64,000 bases of DNA from Hymenobacter gummosus (GTDB lineage Bacteria > Bacteroidota > Bacteroidia > Cytophagales > Hymenobacteraceae), in assembly GCF_003970915.1 (NCBI RefSeq), contig NZ_RXOF01000006.1:310001-374000 (forward strand), written 5' to 3'. Below the pieces are notes generated by a model, which did no database searches, was not told the origin of the DNA, and saw only the letters and a program-made list of their open reading frames with translations. The translations under genes were made by a program, and so were the position numbers. Shown here in pieces: positions 51,864 through 60,054 of this stretch. The number at the start of each line of letters is the position of its first letter. Position 1 is the first letter of the stretch.

Positions 51864-52580
51864 TCAGCCGGCGGCCGAATCGGCGGGCAGTACCAGCTGC
51901 CAGCGGAAGGCCCAGCGCCAGCGCAGCCGGTAGCGGCCGATACCGGCCTGCCGCAGCAACCGCTGCCAGTCGCGGCGGCGGAAGGCCCGCAGCACCGACA
52001 GCGGGGCGTCGTGCTGCACCAGGTGGGAGCCGCCGAGCAGCCGCGTGAGCCAGCGGATGCTGTGGTAGGCCAGCGGGTGCCGGTGCAGGTCGTTGACCAC
52101 CACGGCCACTCGTGCCTGCCGCTGCCACTGGCGCAGCATCTGCACCAGCTGCTCGTCGGTGAAGTGGTGGCAGAACAGGCTGCTGGTAATCACGTCGGGC
52201 CGGCGGGCGGCAAAATCGGCGGAAAAGATATCCTGCTGCTCGAAGCTGATTTCGGCATACTCCCGGCTGCGGCCCGCGGCGTACTCCACCATGAAGGCGT
52301 TGGCATCGACGCCCACCAGCTCTACCGGCAGCCGGCGCCGCCGCGCCCAGCGGGCCAGGTAGCGCAGCGTGTCGCCGCCGCCGCTGCCCACGTCCAGCAC
52401 CTGCAGGGGCCGCTGCCGCCGCCCCACCAGCCGCCCCAGCGCCTGCGTCACCACCGAGTAGCCGCCCAGCCGGGTGTTGATGATTTCCAGCTCGTCCAGG
52501 TTCCGGCGCAGCGCATCGGAGGCCAAGGTCAAATCGTCCATCAGCTCCGGCGCATCGGAGCGGCGCGCAAAGTCGGGCAT
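51864..52580 (-). CDS. Class I methyltransferase of the type III PKS cluster
   Basis: 238 residues. SAM-binding motif I LQVLDVGSGGGDTLRYLARW, acidic residue in VELVGVDANAFMVE, motif II region RRPDVITSSLFCHHFTDEQL. UbiE/SrsB-role methyltransferase by position: last gene after the type III PKS and FAD oxidoreductase on the same strand. Probably O- or C-methylates the polyketide product. Its ATG (52580) coincides with the first base of a palindromic repeat that fills the spacer to the PKS gene. Confidence 0.85.
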   Translation of the reverse strand: MPDFARRSDAPELMDDLTLASDALRRNLDELEIINTRLGGYSVVTQALGRLVGRRQRPLQVLDVGSGGGDTLRYLARWARRRRLPVELVGVDANAFMVEYAAGRSREYAEISFEQQDIFSADFAARRPDVITSSLFCHHFTDEQLVQMLRQWQRQARVAVVVNDLHRHPLAYHSIRWLTRLLGGSHLVQHDAPLSVLRAFRRRDWQRLLRQAGIGRYRLRWRWAFRWQLVLPADSAAG

Positions 52581-52669
52581 GGTTTAAATGGTTAAATGGC
52601 TGGATGGTCAAATGACTGACCGTTGCTGATGTTGAACGACCAGCCATTTAGCCATTCAACCATTTAGCC
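52580..52669. repeat. AT-rich palindromic repeat in the PKS operon
   Basis: Arms TGGTTTAAATGGTTAAATGG.. (52580-52609) and GAACGACCAGCCATTTAGCC.. (52634-52669) are imperfect inverted copies around GACTGACCGTTGCTGATGTT. Confidence 0.75.
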
Positions 52670-52675
52670 CTTCTA

Positions 52676-53788
52676 TTAATACACCACCCGCAGCAGCATG
52701 GCTTCCAGCGTCAGGCCGGGGCCGAAGGCGAAGCTGAGCACGGGCGCGCCGTCGTCGGTGGGCTGCAGGTGACGCTGCAGCTCCCGCAGCACAAACAGCA
52801 CCGTGGCCGAGGAGAGGTTGCCGACTTCGTGCAGCACGCGGTAGGCGTGGCGGTTGTCGGCCGGGGTGAGGCCCAGCTCCTGCTCGATGGCCTCCAGAAT
52901 GCGCCGGCCGCCGGGGTGAATGGCGAAGTGGCGCACGTCGGGCAGGCGCACGGGCAGCTGGCGCAGCAGCCCGTCGGTGAGCTTGCGGATGCCCTGCTTC
53001 ACCAGCCGCGGCACGTAGCTCGACAGGGTCATTTCGAAGCCGAAGTCGTTGACGTGCCAGGCCATGTCGGCCTGCCCGTCGGGCTCCAGCCCGCAGTGAA
53101 AGGCCGTCAGCTCCAGGTTGGGCCGGCCGGGCGCGGGCTGGCCCAGCACCAGCGCCGCCGAGGCCCCGTCGCCAAACAGGGCGTTGGCCACCAAGTGGTC
53201 CTCCTCGGTGCGCTTCTGAAAGTGCAGGGTGCACAGCTCGGTGCACACGATGAGCACCCGGCTGCCGGGGTCGGCGCGGCAGAAAGCGTCGGCCAACTTT
53301 AGGGCGTTGAAGGCCGCGTAGCAGCCCATGAAGTTCACGCAGGTGCGCTGCACGTCGGGGCGCAGGCCCAGGTGCTGCACCAGCTCAATGTCGAGCCCCG
53401 GGGCGTACATGCCCGTGCAGCTCACCGACACGAGGTGCGTGATGCTCAGCGGGTCGATGTCGGGGGCCTGGTGCAGGCAGTCCAGCACGGCCTCGGCGGC
53501 CAGCGGCAGGGCCTCGCGCCGGTACACCCGCATCCGGGCCCCGACGGTCGGGAACGGCTCCAAATCGACCGTATTCGGGAAGAAGGTAAAGGCCCCCTCC
53601 GCGCGGCCGTAGTCGGGCAGCACCGTGTGGCGGTAGCCGATGCCCGACATGCGGTAAATAGCCCGGAGCTTGCGGGTGCCAGCCTCATCCATGCCGTGGG
53701 CGCGGGCCATAAAATCGGCAATTTGCGGCTGCGGCAGCCGGTGCGCCGGCGTTGCCGTGCCGATGGCGCTGATAAAGCTGGTGGTCAT
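52676..53788 (-). CDS. Type III polyketide synthase
   Basis: 370 residues, chalcone/stilbene synthase fold. Catalytic triad: Cys124 in LVSVSCTGMYAPGLD, His in HFAIHPGGRRILEAIEQELG and Asn in LHEVGNLSSATVLFVL. Also LCTLHFQKRTEEDHLVANAL. These homodimeric enzymes extend an acyl-CoA starter with malonyl-CoA to alkylpyrones or alkylresorcinols. Flanking FAD oxidoreductase and methyltransferase suggest a modified phenolic lipid or pyrone. The product is not predictable from sequence alone. Confidence 0.95.
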   Translation of the reverse strand: MTTSFISAIGTATPAHRLPQPQIADFMARAHGMDEAGTRKLRAIYRMSGIGYRHTVLPDYGRAEGAFTFFPNTVDLEPFPTVGARMRVYRREALPLAAEAVLDCLHQAPDIDPLSITHLVSVSCTGMYAPGLDIELVQHLGLRPDVQRTCVNFMGCYAAFNALKLADAFCRADPGSRVLIVCTELCTLHFQKRTEEDHLVANALFGDGASAALVLGQPAPGRPNLELTAFHCGLEPDGQADMAWHVNDFGFEMTLSSYVPRLVKQGIRKLTDGLLRQLPVRLPDVRHFAIHPGGRRILEAIEQELGLTPADNRHAYRVLHEVGNLSSATVLFVLRELQRHLQPTDDGAPVLSFAFGPGLTLEAMLLRVVY

Positions 53789-53849
53789 GCAGGGGCAGTA
53801 TACGGAAATCGGGAAGGAGGAATGAAGAATGAGGAGGGAGGAATAAAAA

Positions 53850-54075
53850 GAACGTCATCCTGAGGCGCAGCCGAAGGACCTTCCTCGCCCCCTGCACTGC
53901 CACTGCCTATGAAATGCCAACGCTATCCAGCCAGAATGATATAATAGTTACTCTAACGTCTGGCCATTGGGGTAACTGTTCATGTCGACACCTGCAAAGA
54001 AGCGTCTGCGCTTGGACTGTGTCGGCGGTGCAGGGTTCGAGGAAGGTCCTTCGGCTACGCCTCAGGATGACGTTC
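53850..54075. repeat. Long palindromic repeat in the PKS operon
   Basis: Arms at 53850-53887 and 54038-54075, about 38 nt, GAACGTCATCCTGAGGCGCA then GCCGAAGGACCTTCCTCG, with two or three mismatches. Same family as 5621-5793. The core contains ATAGTTACTCTAACGTCTGG, which resembles the core of the RAYT REP at 9671-9699 although the arms differ. Confidence 0.85.
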
Positions 54076-54089
54076 TGATTTCTTTTTTT

Positions 54090-55229
54090 CTAGAACGCCT
54101 TCCCGTGCGTCTGGCGCATCAGGGCCTGTACCACGGCCGGGGCGTGGCGCAGGGTGCCCACCACGGCATTGGTGAGCCGGGGGCCGCCGAACAAGCCCTG
54201 CACCCAGCGCCCTACCCGCAGCCGCCCGGCAAACTCGCGCTGCCAGGCCCGGGTGTAGGCCGCTTCCAGGGCCGGGCGCGGGAGCTGCCCGCCCAGAAAA
54301 GCGTCGATGTGGCCGGCGGCCAGGGCAGCGCCGTGCATGGCCATGGCCATGCCGTTGCCGCAGAGCGGGGTGATGAGGCCGGCCGCGTCGCCGCACATGA
54401 GCACGTGCTGCTCCACACAGGTTTTCGGGGCGAAGGAAATTTCGTTGATGACCTCCGGCGCCGCGTACAGCCGCTCCGATTCGGCCAGAATGCGTCGCAG
54501 GTGCGGATTCTGGCCCAGCACGTCGGCTTCCAGGGCCGGAATGCTGCCCGCCCCGCGCAGCTGCTCCCGGGTGGTGAGGTAGCAGAAGCAGTAGCGCCCG
54601 TGTTCCACCGCCGAGAGGCCCGCGTAGCCGTCCGGGAAGTTGTGCAGGGCAATCAGGTCGGGCGGAAAGTCGAGGCGCAGGTGGTACTTGACGCCCACGT
54701 ATGGGGAGCGTTGCCGGAAAAACGCCCGGCCCAGCTGCCGGTCGAGGGTGGCGCGCTTGCCGTGGGTGCCCAGCACCACGCGGGCCGTCAGCTCCTCGCC
54801 CCCGGCCAGGCGCACCCGAAACTGGTCGGCAGCCGCCTCAAACTGCACCCCGGCCACCGTAGCGCCCAGCCGAAACTGCACGCCCCGCGCCCGGGCCCGC
54901 TGGTACAAGAACTCGTCGAGGGCGTAGCGGCTCACGCCGAAACCGCCCAGGTCCAGCGGGGCCGTGAGCGTGCGCCCGCCCGGTGCCGAAAGCAGGAAAC
55001 GCCGGATGCGAGCCGGACTGAGCGGTTCCGGGTCGGCCCCGAGCCGGCGCAGGTAGGGCAGCACCTCGTTCGACACGTACTCGCCGCAAACGCGGTGGAA
55101 GGGGTAGTGCCGCCGCTCCACCAGCGTCACCCGCCGGCCGCGCCCGGCCAGATCCAGCGCCGCCGTGAGGCCGGCCAGGCCGCCGCCAATAATCAGAATA
55201 TCACAATCAGCGCGGGCGGCGAGGGTCAC
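54090..55229 (-). CDS. FAD-dependent oxidoreductase of the type III PKS cluster
   Basis: 379 residues. Rossmann FAD motif DILIIGGGLAGLTAALDLAG, then ERRHYPFHRVCGEYVSNEVL (geranylgeranyl-reductase/hydroxylase subfamily) and the second FAD motif VLMCGDAAGLITPLCGNGMA. Likely hydroxylates or oxidises the polyketide ring, or reduces double bonds; family members do both. First gene of the three-gene cluster. Confidence 0.9.
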   Translation of the reverse strand: MTLAARADCDILIIGGGLAGLTAALDLAGRGRRVTLVERRHYPFHRVCGEYVSNEVLPYLRRLGADPEPLSPARIRRFLLSAPGGRTLTAPLDLGGFGVSRYALDEFLYQRARARGVQFRLGATVAGVQFEAAADQFRVRLAGGEELTARVVLGTHGKRATLDRQLGRAFFRQRSPYVGVKYHLRLDFPPDLIALHNFPDGYAGLSAVEHGRYCFCYLTTREQLRGAGSIPALEADVLGQNPHLRRILAESERLYAAPEVINEISFAPKTCVEQHVLMCGDAAGLITPLCGNGMAMAMHGAALAAGHIDAFLGGQLPRPALEAAYTRAWQREFAGRLRVGRWVQGLFGGPRLTNAVVGTLRHAPAVVQALMRQTHGKAF

Positions 55230-55426
55230 ACAATCGGGTGATTAAGCGAGAAAAAACGCCCATTGGCGGGCATTTAGTATACGATTATCGGAAAGCTACC
55301 AGACAAGCCCTATATTTTGATAACTTATTTCAGAATAAGCCGTTAATTTTGCTGACGATTTGCGCTGTCACGCGGCGTCCGCATCACCCTCCCACACACG
55401 ACGCCCGACCTACCTGCATCCTGCTT

Positions 55427-55801
55427 ATGTACAAACGACTACTTTACGCTGTTCTGGTGACTGCTGTTAGCCTATGCGCCCTGCCAAGCAGTTTACCCGC
55501 TACCGCTGCCGCGCGCCAGTCGGCGCCGCGCCCGGCCGTGGCATCTGAAGAGAAAAACATCGTGGTGTACCCCAATCCCAGCTCGGGCGTGGTACACATC
55601 TCCGTTACTGGCTTCGAAGGCCGCAAAACGGAGCTGCGCGTGCTCAACGTCATCGGCACGGTGGTGTACCGCGAAACCATTACGGAGCTGGATAACCGCT
55701 TCACCCGCACGCTCGATTTGAGCCGCTTCGCCAGCGGCCTGTACTACGTCAAAATCGACGCGGACAACAACAGCGTGATGCGCAAGCTGGTAATTCGCTA
55801 G
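55427..55801 (+). CDS. Minimal T9SS type A sorting-domain protein
   Basis: 124 residues from the ATG at 55427: signal peptide (MYKRLLYAVLVTAVSLCALP..), about 20 linker residues, then only a T9SS type A C-terminal domain (NIVVYPNPSSGVVHISVTGF, VLNVIGTVVYRETI, LSRFASGLYYVKIDADNNSV). There is essentially no cargo between leader and sorting signal. It could be a surface-anchored small protein, a decoy/regulator for the secretion system, or a remnant of a longer gene. GC hairpin at 55826-55857 after the stop. Confidence 0.85.
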   Translation: MYKRLLYAVLVTAVSLCALPSSLPATAAARQSAPRPAVASEEKNIVVYPNPSSGVVHISVTGFEGRKTELRVLNVIGTVVYRETITELDNRFTRTLDLSRFASGLYYVKIDADNNSVMRKLVIR

Positions 55802-55825
55802 CAATTCCGACTTCTAGCTTACCGC

Positions 55826-55857
55826 GCGGGCGGCTTCCTTCTGGGGAGGCCGCCCGC
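55826..55857 (+). terminator. Probable terminator hairpin
   Basis: GCGGGCGGCTTCC TTCTGG GGAGGCCGCCCGC then TTCGTTT; follows the minimal T9SS gene. The T tract is weak. Confidence 0.55.
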
Positions 55858-55947
55858 TTCGTTTGATAGCGGCTGGCTCGACGGCCGCGGGCCCGGGCTC
55901 CAGACTCGCCGGAGCCATGGGACAGCCGCCCCGAACCCGCCGGGCGC

Positions 55948-55979
55948 AAAAAAGCCCTTCCGGCGAACCGGAAGGGCTG
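55948..55979 (-). terminator. Rho-independent terminator
   Basis: Minus strand AGCCCTTCCGG TTCG CCGGAAGGGCT followed by TTTTTTG, 25 bp after the stop of the 34-residue ORF. Confidence 0.88.
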
Positions 55980-56003
55980 ACAGTGCGAAACGAAAACCCG
56001 GGA

Positions 56004-56108
56004 TTAGCGACGGGCGCGAACCGGTACCGGCTGGAGCTGAGGTTTGCGGCCGCCCAGGAGGCGGTTCAGCAGCGCAGCCAGTTGTTCGGCGAGCGAATTC
56101 AGCGTCAT
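56004..56108 (-). CDS. Possible 34-residue basic amphipathic protein
   Basis: ATG at 56108, TAA at 56004. An amphipathic helix MTLNSLAEQLAALLNRLLGG is followed by a basic tail (PVPVRARR). Codons have GC-rich third positions, a TACTTTGG motif lies about 34 bp upstream of the ATG, and a near-perfect intrinsic terminator follows the stop. These are marks of a real short gene. Function unknown; membrane-surface binding is plausible from the helix. Confidence 0.55.
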   Translation of the reverse strand: MTLNSLAEQLAALLNRLLGGRKPQLQPVPVRARR

Positions 56109-56168
56109 GGAAGAGTACAAAAAAAGTGAAAGCCTACAGACCAAAGTACGTAGTTTAACCCATCGGGG

Positions 56169-57275
56169 CTAACTCTGGTTTCCTTTTTTTCGCTCAACCG
56201 TAGCTGGCGCCGTCAGAAGCTGCTTTATTACTCGTTGAGCGTCGCGCGCCACGCCGCCCATCAGGGCCGAGCCGCGGCTGTCGAGCCAGGGCAAACCGAG
56301 GAAAGCCAGGCCGGGCACCTCGCTCAGGCCGCGGTGGTGGCGGGGGTGGCCTTGGGCGTCGAGCACGGGCAGATCAATCCAGCCGTAATCGGGGCGGAAG
56401 CCGGTGGCCCACACCACGGCCTGCAGCGGCGGCGTGGTAGCCCGGAGGCCTTCCAGCGCCGCGCCCCGCACCTGCCGGGCCCGCCCGATGAAATGGGCAG
56501 TGGGCAGCCGGCGCAGGGCGTAGTAAGGGCCGGCTACCACGGGCTCGGGCTGCCGGTGCATGAAGCCCCCCACCAGCCCGTGCCGCGAAGCCCGAAACAG
56601 GCCCAGCAGGCTCATGGTGGTCCACATAGCCATGTTGTTGGGCACGGCCTTGATGCGCTCATCGAAGGCTACGTACACCGGGCGGCCGGTGGCGGCCAGC
56701 TCGGCGGCAATCTGCACGGCGGAATTGCCGCTGCCCACCACGGCCACCGGTCCCGCACCCGGCAGCTGCTCGGGCCGCTGATAGACGCTGCTGTGCAGCT
56801 GCTGCACCTCGGGCGGCAGCGTGGCAGCCCAGGCGGGCACCTTGGCCGCCGCAAAGCCGCCCGTGCACACCACCACCCGCCGGGCAATGTAGCGCGTGCC
56901 GTCGGCCGTCAGCACCTCGAAGCCGCTGCCGCCGATGCCGCCGAGGCGCACCACCGGCTGGTTCAGGCGGATATCGAAGGCAAAATGCGCGGCGTACCGG
57001 CGCAGGTAGTCGGCGGCCTCGTCCTTGGTGGGGTAGCGGCGCGGCGGGCCGGGCCAGGGCAGCCCTGGCAGCCCGCTGGCCCAGGCGGGCGAAAACAGCC
57101 GCAGCGAGTCGTAGCGCGTGGCCCACTGCTGGCCCACGGCCCCGGCCCGCTCCAGCACGATGCAGGCCACGCCGGCCCGCTGCAGGTAGTAGGCCGCCGC
57201 CAGCCCGGCCTGCCCGGCCCCGATGACGAGGGTATCGGTACGAAATTCGGCGGAGGCGGGCAAGCTGTCGGGCAT
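56169..57275 (-). CDS. Flavin-containing monooxygenase-like oxidoreductase
   Basis: 368 residues from the ATG at 57275. FAD motif TLVIGAGQAGLAAAYYLQRA, FMO/CzcO-like GAVGQQWATRYDSLRLFSPA, NADPH-binding motif VAVVGSGNSAVQIAAELAA, and the ATG motif region VVWATGFRPDYGW. Class B flavoprotein monooxygenases oxygenate N, S or carbonyl groups using NADPH; this short CzcO-type has no assigned substrate. Confidence 0.88.
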   Translation of the reverse strand: MPDSLPASAEFRTDTLVIGAGQAGLAAAYYLQRAGVACIVLERAGAVGQQWATRYDSLRLFSPAWASGLPGLPWPGPPRRYPTKDEAADYLRRYAAHFAFDIRLNQPVVRLGGIGGSGFEVLTADGTRYIARRVVVCTGGFAAAKVPAWAATLPPEVQQLHSSVYQRPEQLPGAGPVAVVGSGNSAVQIAAELAATGRPVYVAFDERIKAVPNNMAMWTTMSLLGLFRASRHGLVGGFMHRQPEPVVAGPYYALRRLPTAHFIGRARQVRGAALEGLRATTPPLQAVVWATGFRPDYGWIDLPVLDAQGHPRHHRGLSEVPGLAFLGLPWLDSRGSALMGGVARDAQRVIKQLLTAPATVERKKGNQS

Positions 57276-57394
57276 CGGAGCGAGGGGAAAGCGGCAAAAG
57301 CCCGCAAAGAAACTACTACGCAATCAATAAGGCCGGGCCCGGTATTGGCGGACTACCGGGTGAGCGGGGTCGGCAGCCCCGGGCAACCGACGCT

Positions 57395-57526
57395 CGAAAG
57401 CCTGCCTGGCCGCGCCGTTCTGCGGTTTCGCGCCGCACCGAGGCGGGCATGAGGGCCCACCCGGCACCGGATTGGCGCCCGCGGCGCCACGCCGAACCGC
57501 AGAATAGCCTGGCCAGGAAGGTTTCC
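57395..57526. repeat. Palindromic repeat between FMO and GMC genes
   Basis: Arms CCTGGCCGCGCCGTTCTGCG.. at 57405-57430 and CGAACCGCAGAATAGCCTGG.. at 57493-57517, extended outward by GAAAGCCT/AGGTTTC. It fills most of the 266-bp gap. Confidence 0.72.
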
Positions 57527-57541
57527 GCGTAACCCGCCCCG

Positions 57542-59614
57542 CTAAGGCCGCGCTCCTACCACATCCTGCCCCAGCCCGACCGGGGCGCGGTCGGGACGGT
57601 CGGCGGCCAGGTCGGCTTTCAGGTGCTGGGCGGTGTGGTGGGCCAACGCCATGATGGTGAGCATGGGGTTGACGCCGCTGCAGGCCGGGAAGGCCGAGCC
57701 GTCGGCCACGTAGAGGCCGCGCAGCTCGTAGGTTTCGCCTGTGGGACTGGTGGGGTGGTCGTGGCGGCGGCCGCCCATGCGGCAGGTGCTCATCTGGTGG
57801 GCGCTGTAGAGGTTGAAGCGGTTCGGGCCCCAGTTCAGCGCGGGCAGGCCGTCGAGCACGGCTGGGTTCAGGATGCGGCCGTCCTGCGCCCGCAGCCGGG
57901 GCAGCGTGCCGTGGGGCAGCAGCACGGTATGGGCTCCGGCGGCGGCGTGGATTTCGGCGGCGGTGCGCACCCCGGCCAGCAGGCTGCCGCGGTCGAAGCG
58001 GCTGAGGCGGTAGTCAATCAGCGGCTGGCCCTGGGCATCGGGGCGTACCCGGCCGCCGTCCCGGTCGCGGGTCAGCACGATGAAGGAGCCCAGGTGGGCG
58101 GCCTGCTGCATGAGCTGCTTGTGCTCGGTGCCGGAGGTCCAGGGCAGGGTCATGGCCATCAGCCCCAGGTGGGCCGGCGGCGTCTCGATTTTGGCGCCGA
58201 AGTTGGTGCCGTGCAGCCGGGTGCAGCTGTCGTTTACCACCGACATACTCGGGCCGTACCAGGGCTCAATCAACTCCGGGTAAATGCCCGTGACGGCCAC
58301 GGTGGGGTGCAGGTGCAGGTGCCGGCCCAGGTGCGCGTGGCTCAGGCCGCTGCGCAAGAGCAACGTGGGCGTCTGAATGGCCCCGCCAGCTACCACCACG
58401 CGCTTGGCCTGCACCATGATGCGCAGGCGGCGGCCGTCGGCGCTGGTATGCCAGGCTTCGGCGCCGGTGGCGCGGCCGGCCTGTTGGGTGAGGCGCGTCA
58501 CCTCGGTGTCGGGCAGCAGGCGGGCCCCGTGCCGGGCGGCGGTTTTCAGGTAGGTGTTCAGCGTACCCTGCTTCACGCCGTACCGGTCGCCGAAGGTGCT
58601 GAAGCCCAAGCCGCGGAAGTGCGCATCGGAGTCGTCGAGGCCCAGCTCATTGCGCGGAATCAGGCGCGTATGCTGGCCCAGGCGCCGGGAGCCGTCGAGC
58701 AGGGCCTGGTTCTGCCCGTTGTGCCGCCCGTAGTCGATGTTGACGTGCAGGGCCCGGGCCACGGCGTCGAGGCTGGCCTGGAAGGCGGGCTGGGTGAAAT
58801 GCGGGGCGTCGTGCTCCCGCGCCCACTCTTCGAGCACGTAATCGGGGGTGCGGAAGGAGCCGGCCCAGTTGACGGTGGTGCCGCCGCCCAGGCAGGAGCC
58901 GGCCAGCAAAGTCACGCCGCCGTCGGTGGTGCCGAGGGTGCCGCGGGCGTCGTAGAGGCGGCCAATCATGTCGGCCTCGCGCTGGGTAAAGTCGCAGCCG
59001 TGGCAGTAGGGGCCTTTGTCGAGCACCAGCACGTCGTGGCCCGCTTCGGCCAGCTCGCCGGCCACCACGCCCCCGCCGGCCCCGCTGCCAATGACCAGCA
59101 CCTCGCAGGTGTAGGTCACGTCGGCGGTGGGCTGCAGCGTGGGCAGGGGCCGCACGGTATCGACGGGCTGGCCGTCGGTGAGGCCGGTAGGGCCGGGGTA
59201 GCCGGCGGCGGCCCAGGCCGGGTTGGCCTCGCCGGCGGGCGAATCGGCGTAGTAGAGGAAGGTGAGCAGCTTGCGCAGGGCCTGGAAGCCCTGGCGCAGC
59301 GGCGGCAGCGGGCTGTCGGCCCAGCTCTGCAGCAGCTGCTCCCGCTGGGCCGCCGTCAGCTGGCCGAAGGACTTGAGCGGCCCGAGCCAGCTCAGGCCCA
59401 GCAGCGGGTTTTCAAGCAAGGTGAGCAACTGCCCGAACTGGGCCTGCGCGGCGGCGGGCTGGGCCGCCAGGGCCGCTTCGAGCAGCTCCAGCCGCAGGCC
59501 CTCGGAGCCGGCGCGCCGCCAGAACTCGGGGGCACCAGTGGGCTCAGAGAGGCTGGGAATGAAGGTATCGGCGAGCTGCAGCAAGAGCTGCCGGTGGGAG
59601 GCGGTGAGGTTCAT
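57542..59614 (-). CDS. GMC-family oxidoreductase, long-chain alcohol oxidase-like
   Basis: 690 residues from the ATG at 59614. An N-terminal helical domain of about 150 residues is followed by the FAD motif VLVIGSGAGGGVVAGELAEA, GSCLGGGTTVNWAGSFRTP, and the C-terminal catalytic His segments LYSAHQMSTCRMGGRRHD and DGSAFPACSGVNPMLTIMAL. The two-part layout matches long-chain fatty alcohol oxidases. It likely oxidises long-chain alcohols to aldehydes, and the aldehyde dehydrogenase encoded upstream on the same strand could take the product to the acid. Confidence 0.88.
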   Translation of the reverse strand: MNLTASHRQLLLQLADTFIPSLSEPTGAPEFWRRAGSEGLRLELLEAALAAQPAAAQAQFGQLLTLLENPLLGLSWLGPLKSFGQLTAAQREQLLQSWADSPLPPLRQGFQALRKLLTFLYYADSPAGEANPAWAAAGYPGPTGLTDGQPVDTVRPLPTLQPTADVTYTCEVLVIGSGAGGGVVAGELAEAGHDVLVLDKGPYCHGCDFTQREADMIGRLYDARGTLGTTDGGVTLLAGSCLGGGTTVNWAGSFRTPDYVLEEWAREHDAPHFTQPAFQASLDAVARALHVNIDYGRHNGQNQALLDGSRRLGQHTRLIPRNELGLDDSDAHFRGLGFSTFGDRYGVKQGTLNTYLKTAARHGARLLPDTEVTRLTQQAGRATGAEAWHTSADGRRLRIMVQAKRVVVAGGAIQTPTLLLRSGLSHAHLGRHLHLHPTVAVTGIYPELIEPWYGPSMSVVNDSCTRLHGTNFGAKIETPPAHLGLMAMTLPWTSGTEHKQLMQQAAHLGSFIVLTRDRDGGRVRPDAQGQPLIDYRLSRFDRGSLLAGVRTAAEIHAAAGAHTVLLPHGTLPRLRAQDGRILNPAVLDGLPALNWGPNRFNLYSAHQMSTCRMGGRRHDHPTSPTGETYELRGLYVADGSAFPACSGVNPMLTIMALAHHTAQHLKADLAADRPDRAPVGLGQDVVGARP

Positions 59615-59714
59615 GCGGGGCGGTTCGGACCGGAGCGCGGCGGGCATTCTGCCGCGGGCCGCTACGGGTCAGAAAAGGTAAGCATTTCCCCAAATAAAGT
59701 CGGCATGCCGAGTA

Positions 59715-59770
59715 GTTAGTGAGTTAGTGAGTTAGTGAGTTAGTGAGTTAGTGAGTTAGTGAGTTAGTGA
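59715..59770. repeat. Seven tandem copies of GTTAGTGA
   Basis: Perfect 8-bp direct repeat, seven units, with TAG and TGA in the unit so it cannot be coding in the forward direction. A simple repeat of this type is prone to slippage and strain variation. It lies upstream of the GMC gene start. Confidence 0.95.
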
Positions 59771-59804
59771 GGCGTACTCGCCTGCTGATGCTGGGTTTCG
59801 TCCA

Positions 59805-60005
59805 CAGCCGCAGCGCGGCGCCATATTGGTAGAACCGAACGGACAGAAGAAATCAGAGCTGCAGGGCAGCGGCATGGTACCGGCGCCGCGTGCGCGTCAA
59901 CGGCTGTGCAACATCAGCAACCTCAGCACGGCCATGCCGCTGCGCTGCAGCTCAAGTCCGTGTTCGACTTTGAAATGCTACCAACATGGCGCCGCGCTGC
60001 GGCTG
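59805..60005. repeat. Long nested palindromic repeat, CAGCCGC..GCGGCGCCA family
   Basis: Outer arms 59805-59832 (CAGCCGCAGCGCGGCGCCAT..) and 59978-60005. Inner arms AGAGCTGCAGGGCAGCGGCA.. (about 59852-59875) and TGCCGCTGCGCTGCAGCT (about 59935-59952). Fills the gap between the aldehyde dehydrogenase and GMC genes. Confidence 0.82.
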
Positions 60006-60054
60006 TAGGGCCGCCATGATGCCTGATAAAGCGGGCTTTCCGACTCGTTCTACC

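Noticed and set aside
59715-59770. Possible CRISPR-type array
   Set aside because: The repeats are contiguous 8-mers with no spacers; no cas genes are present in the window.
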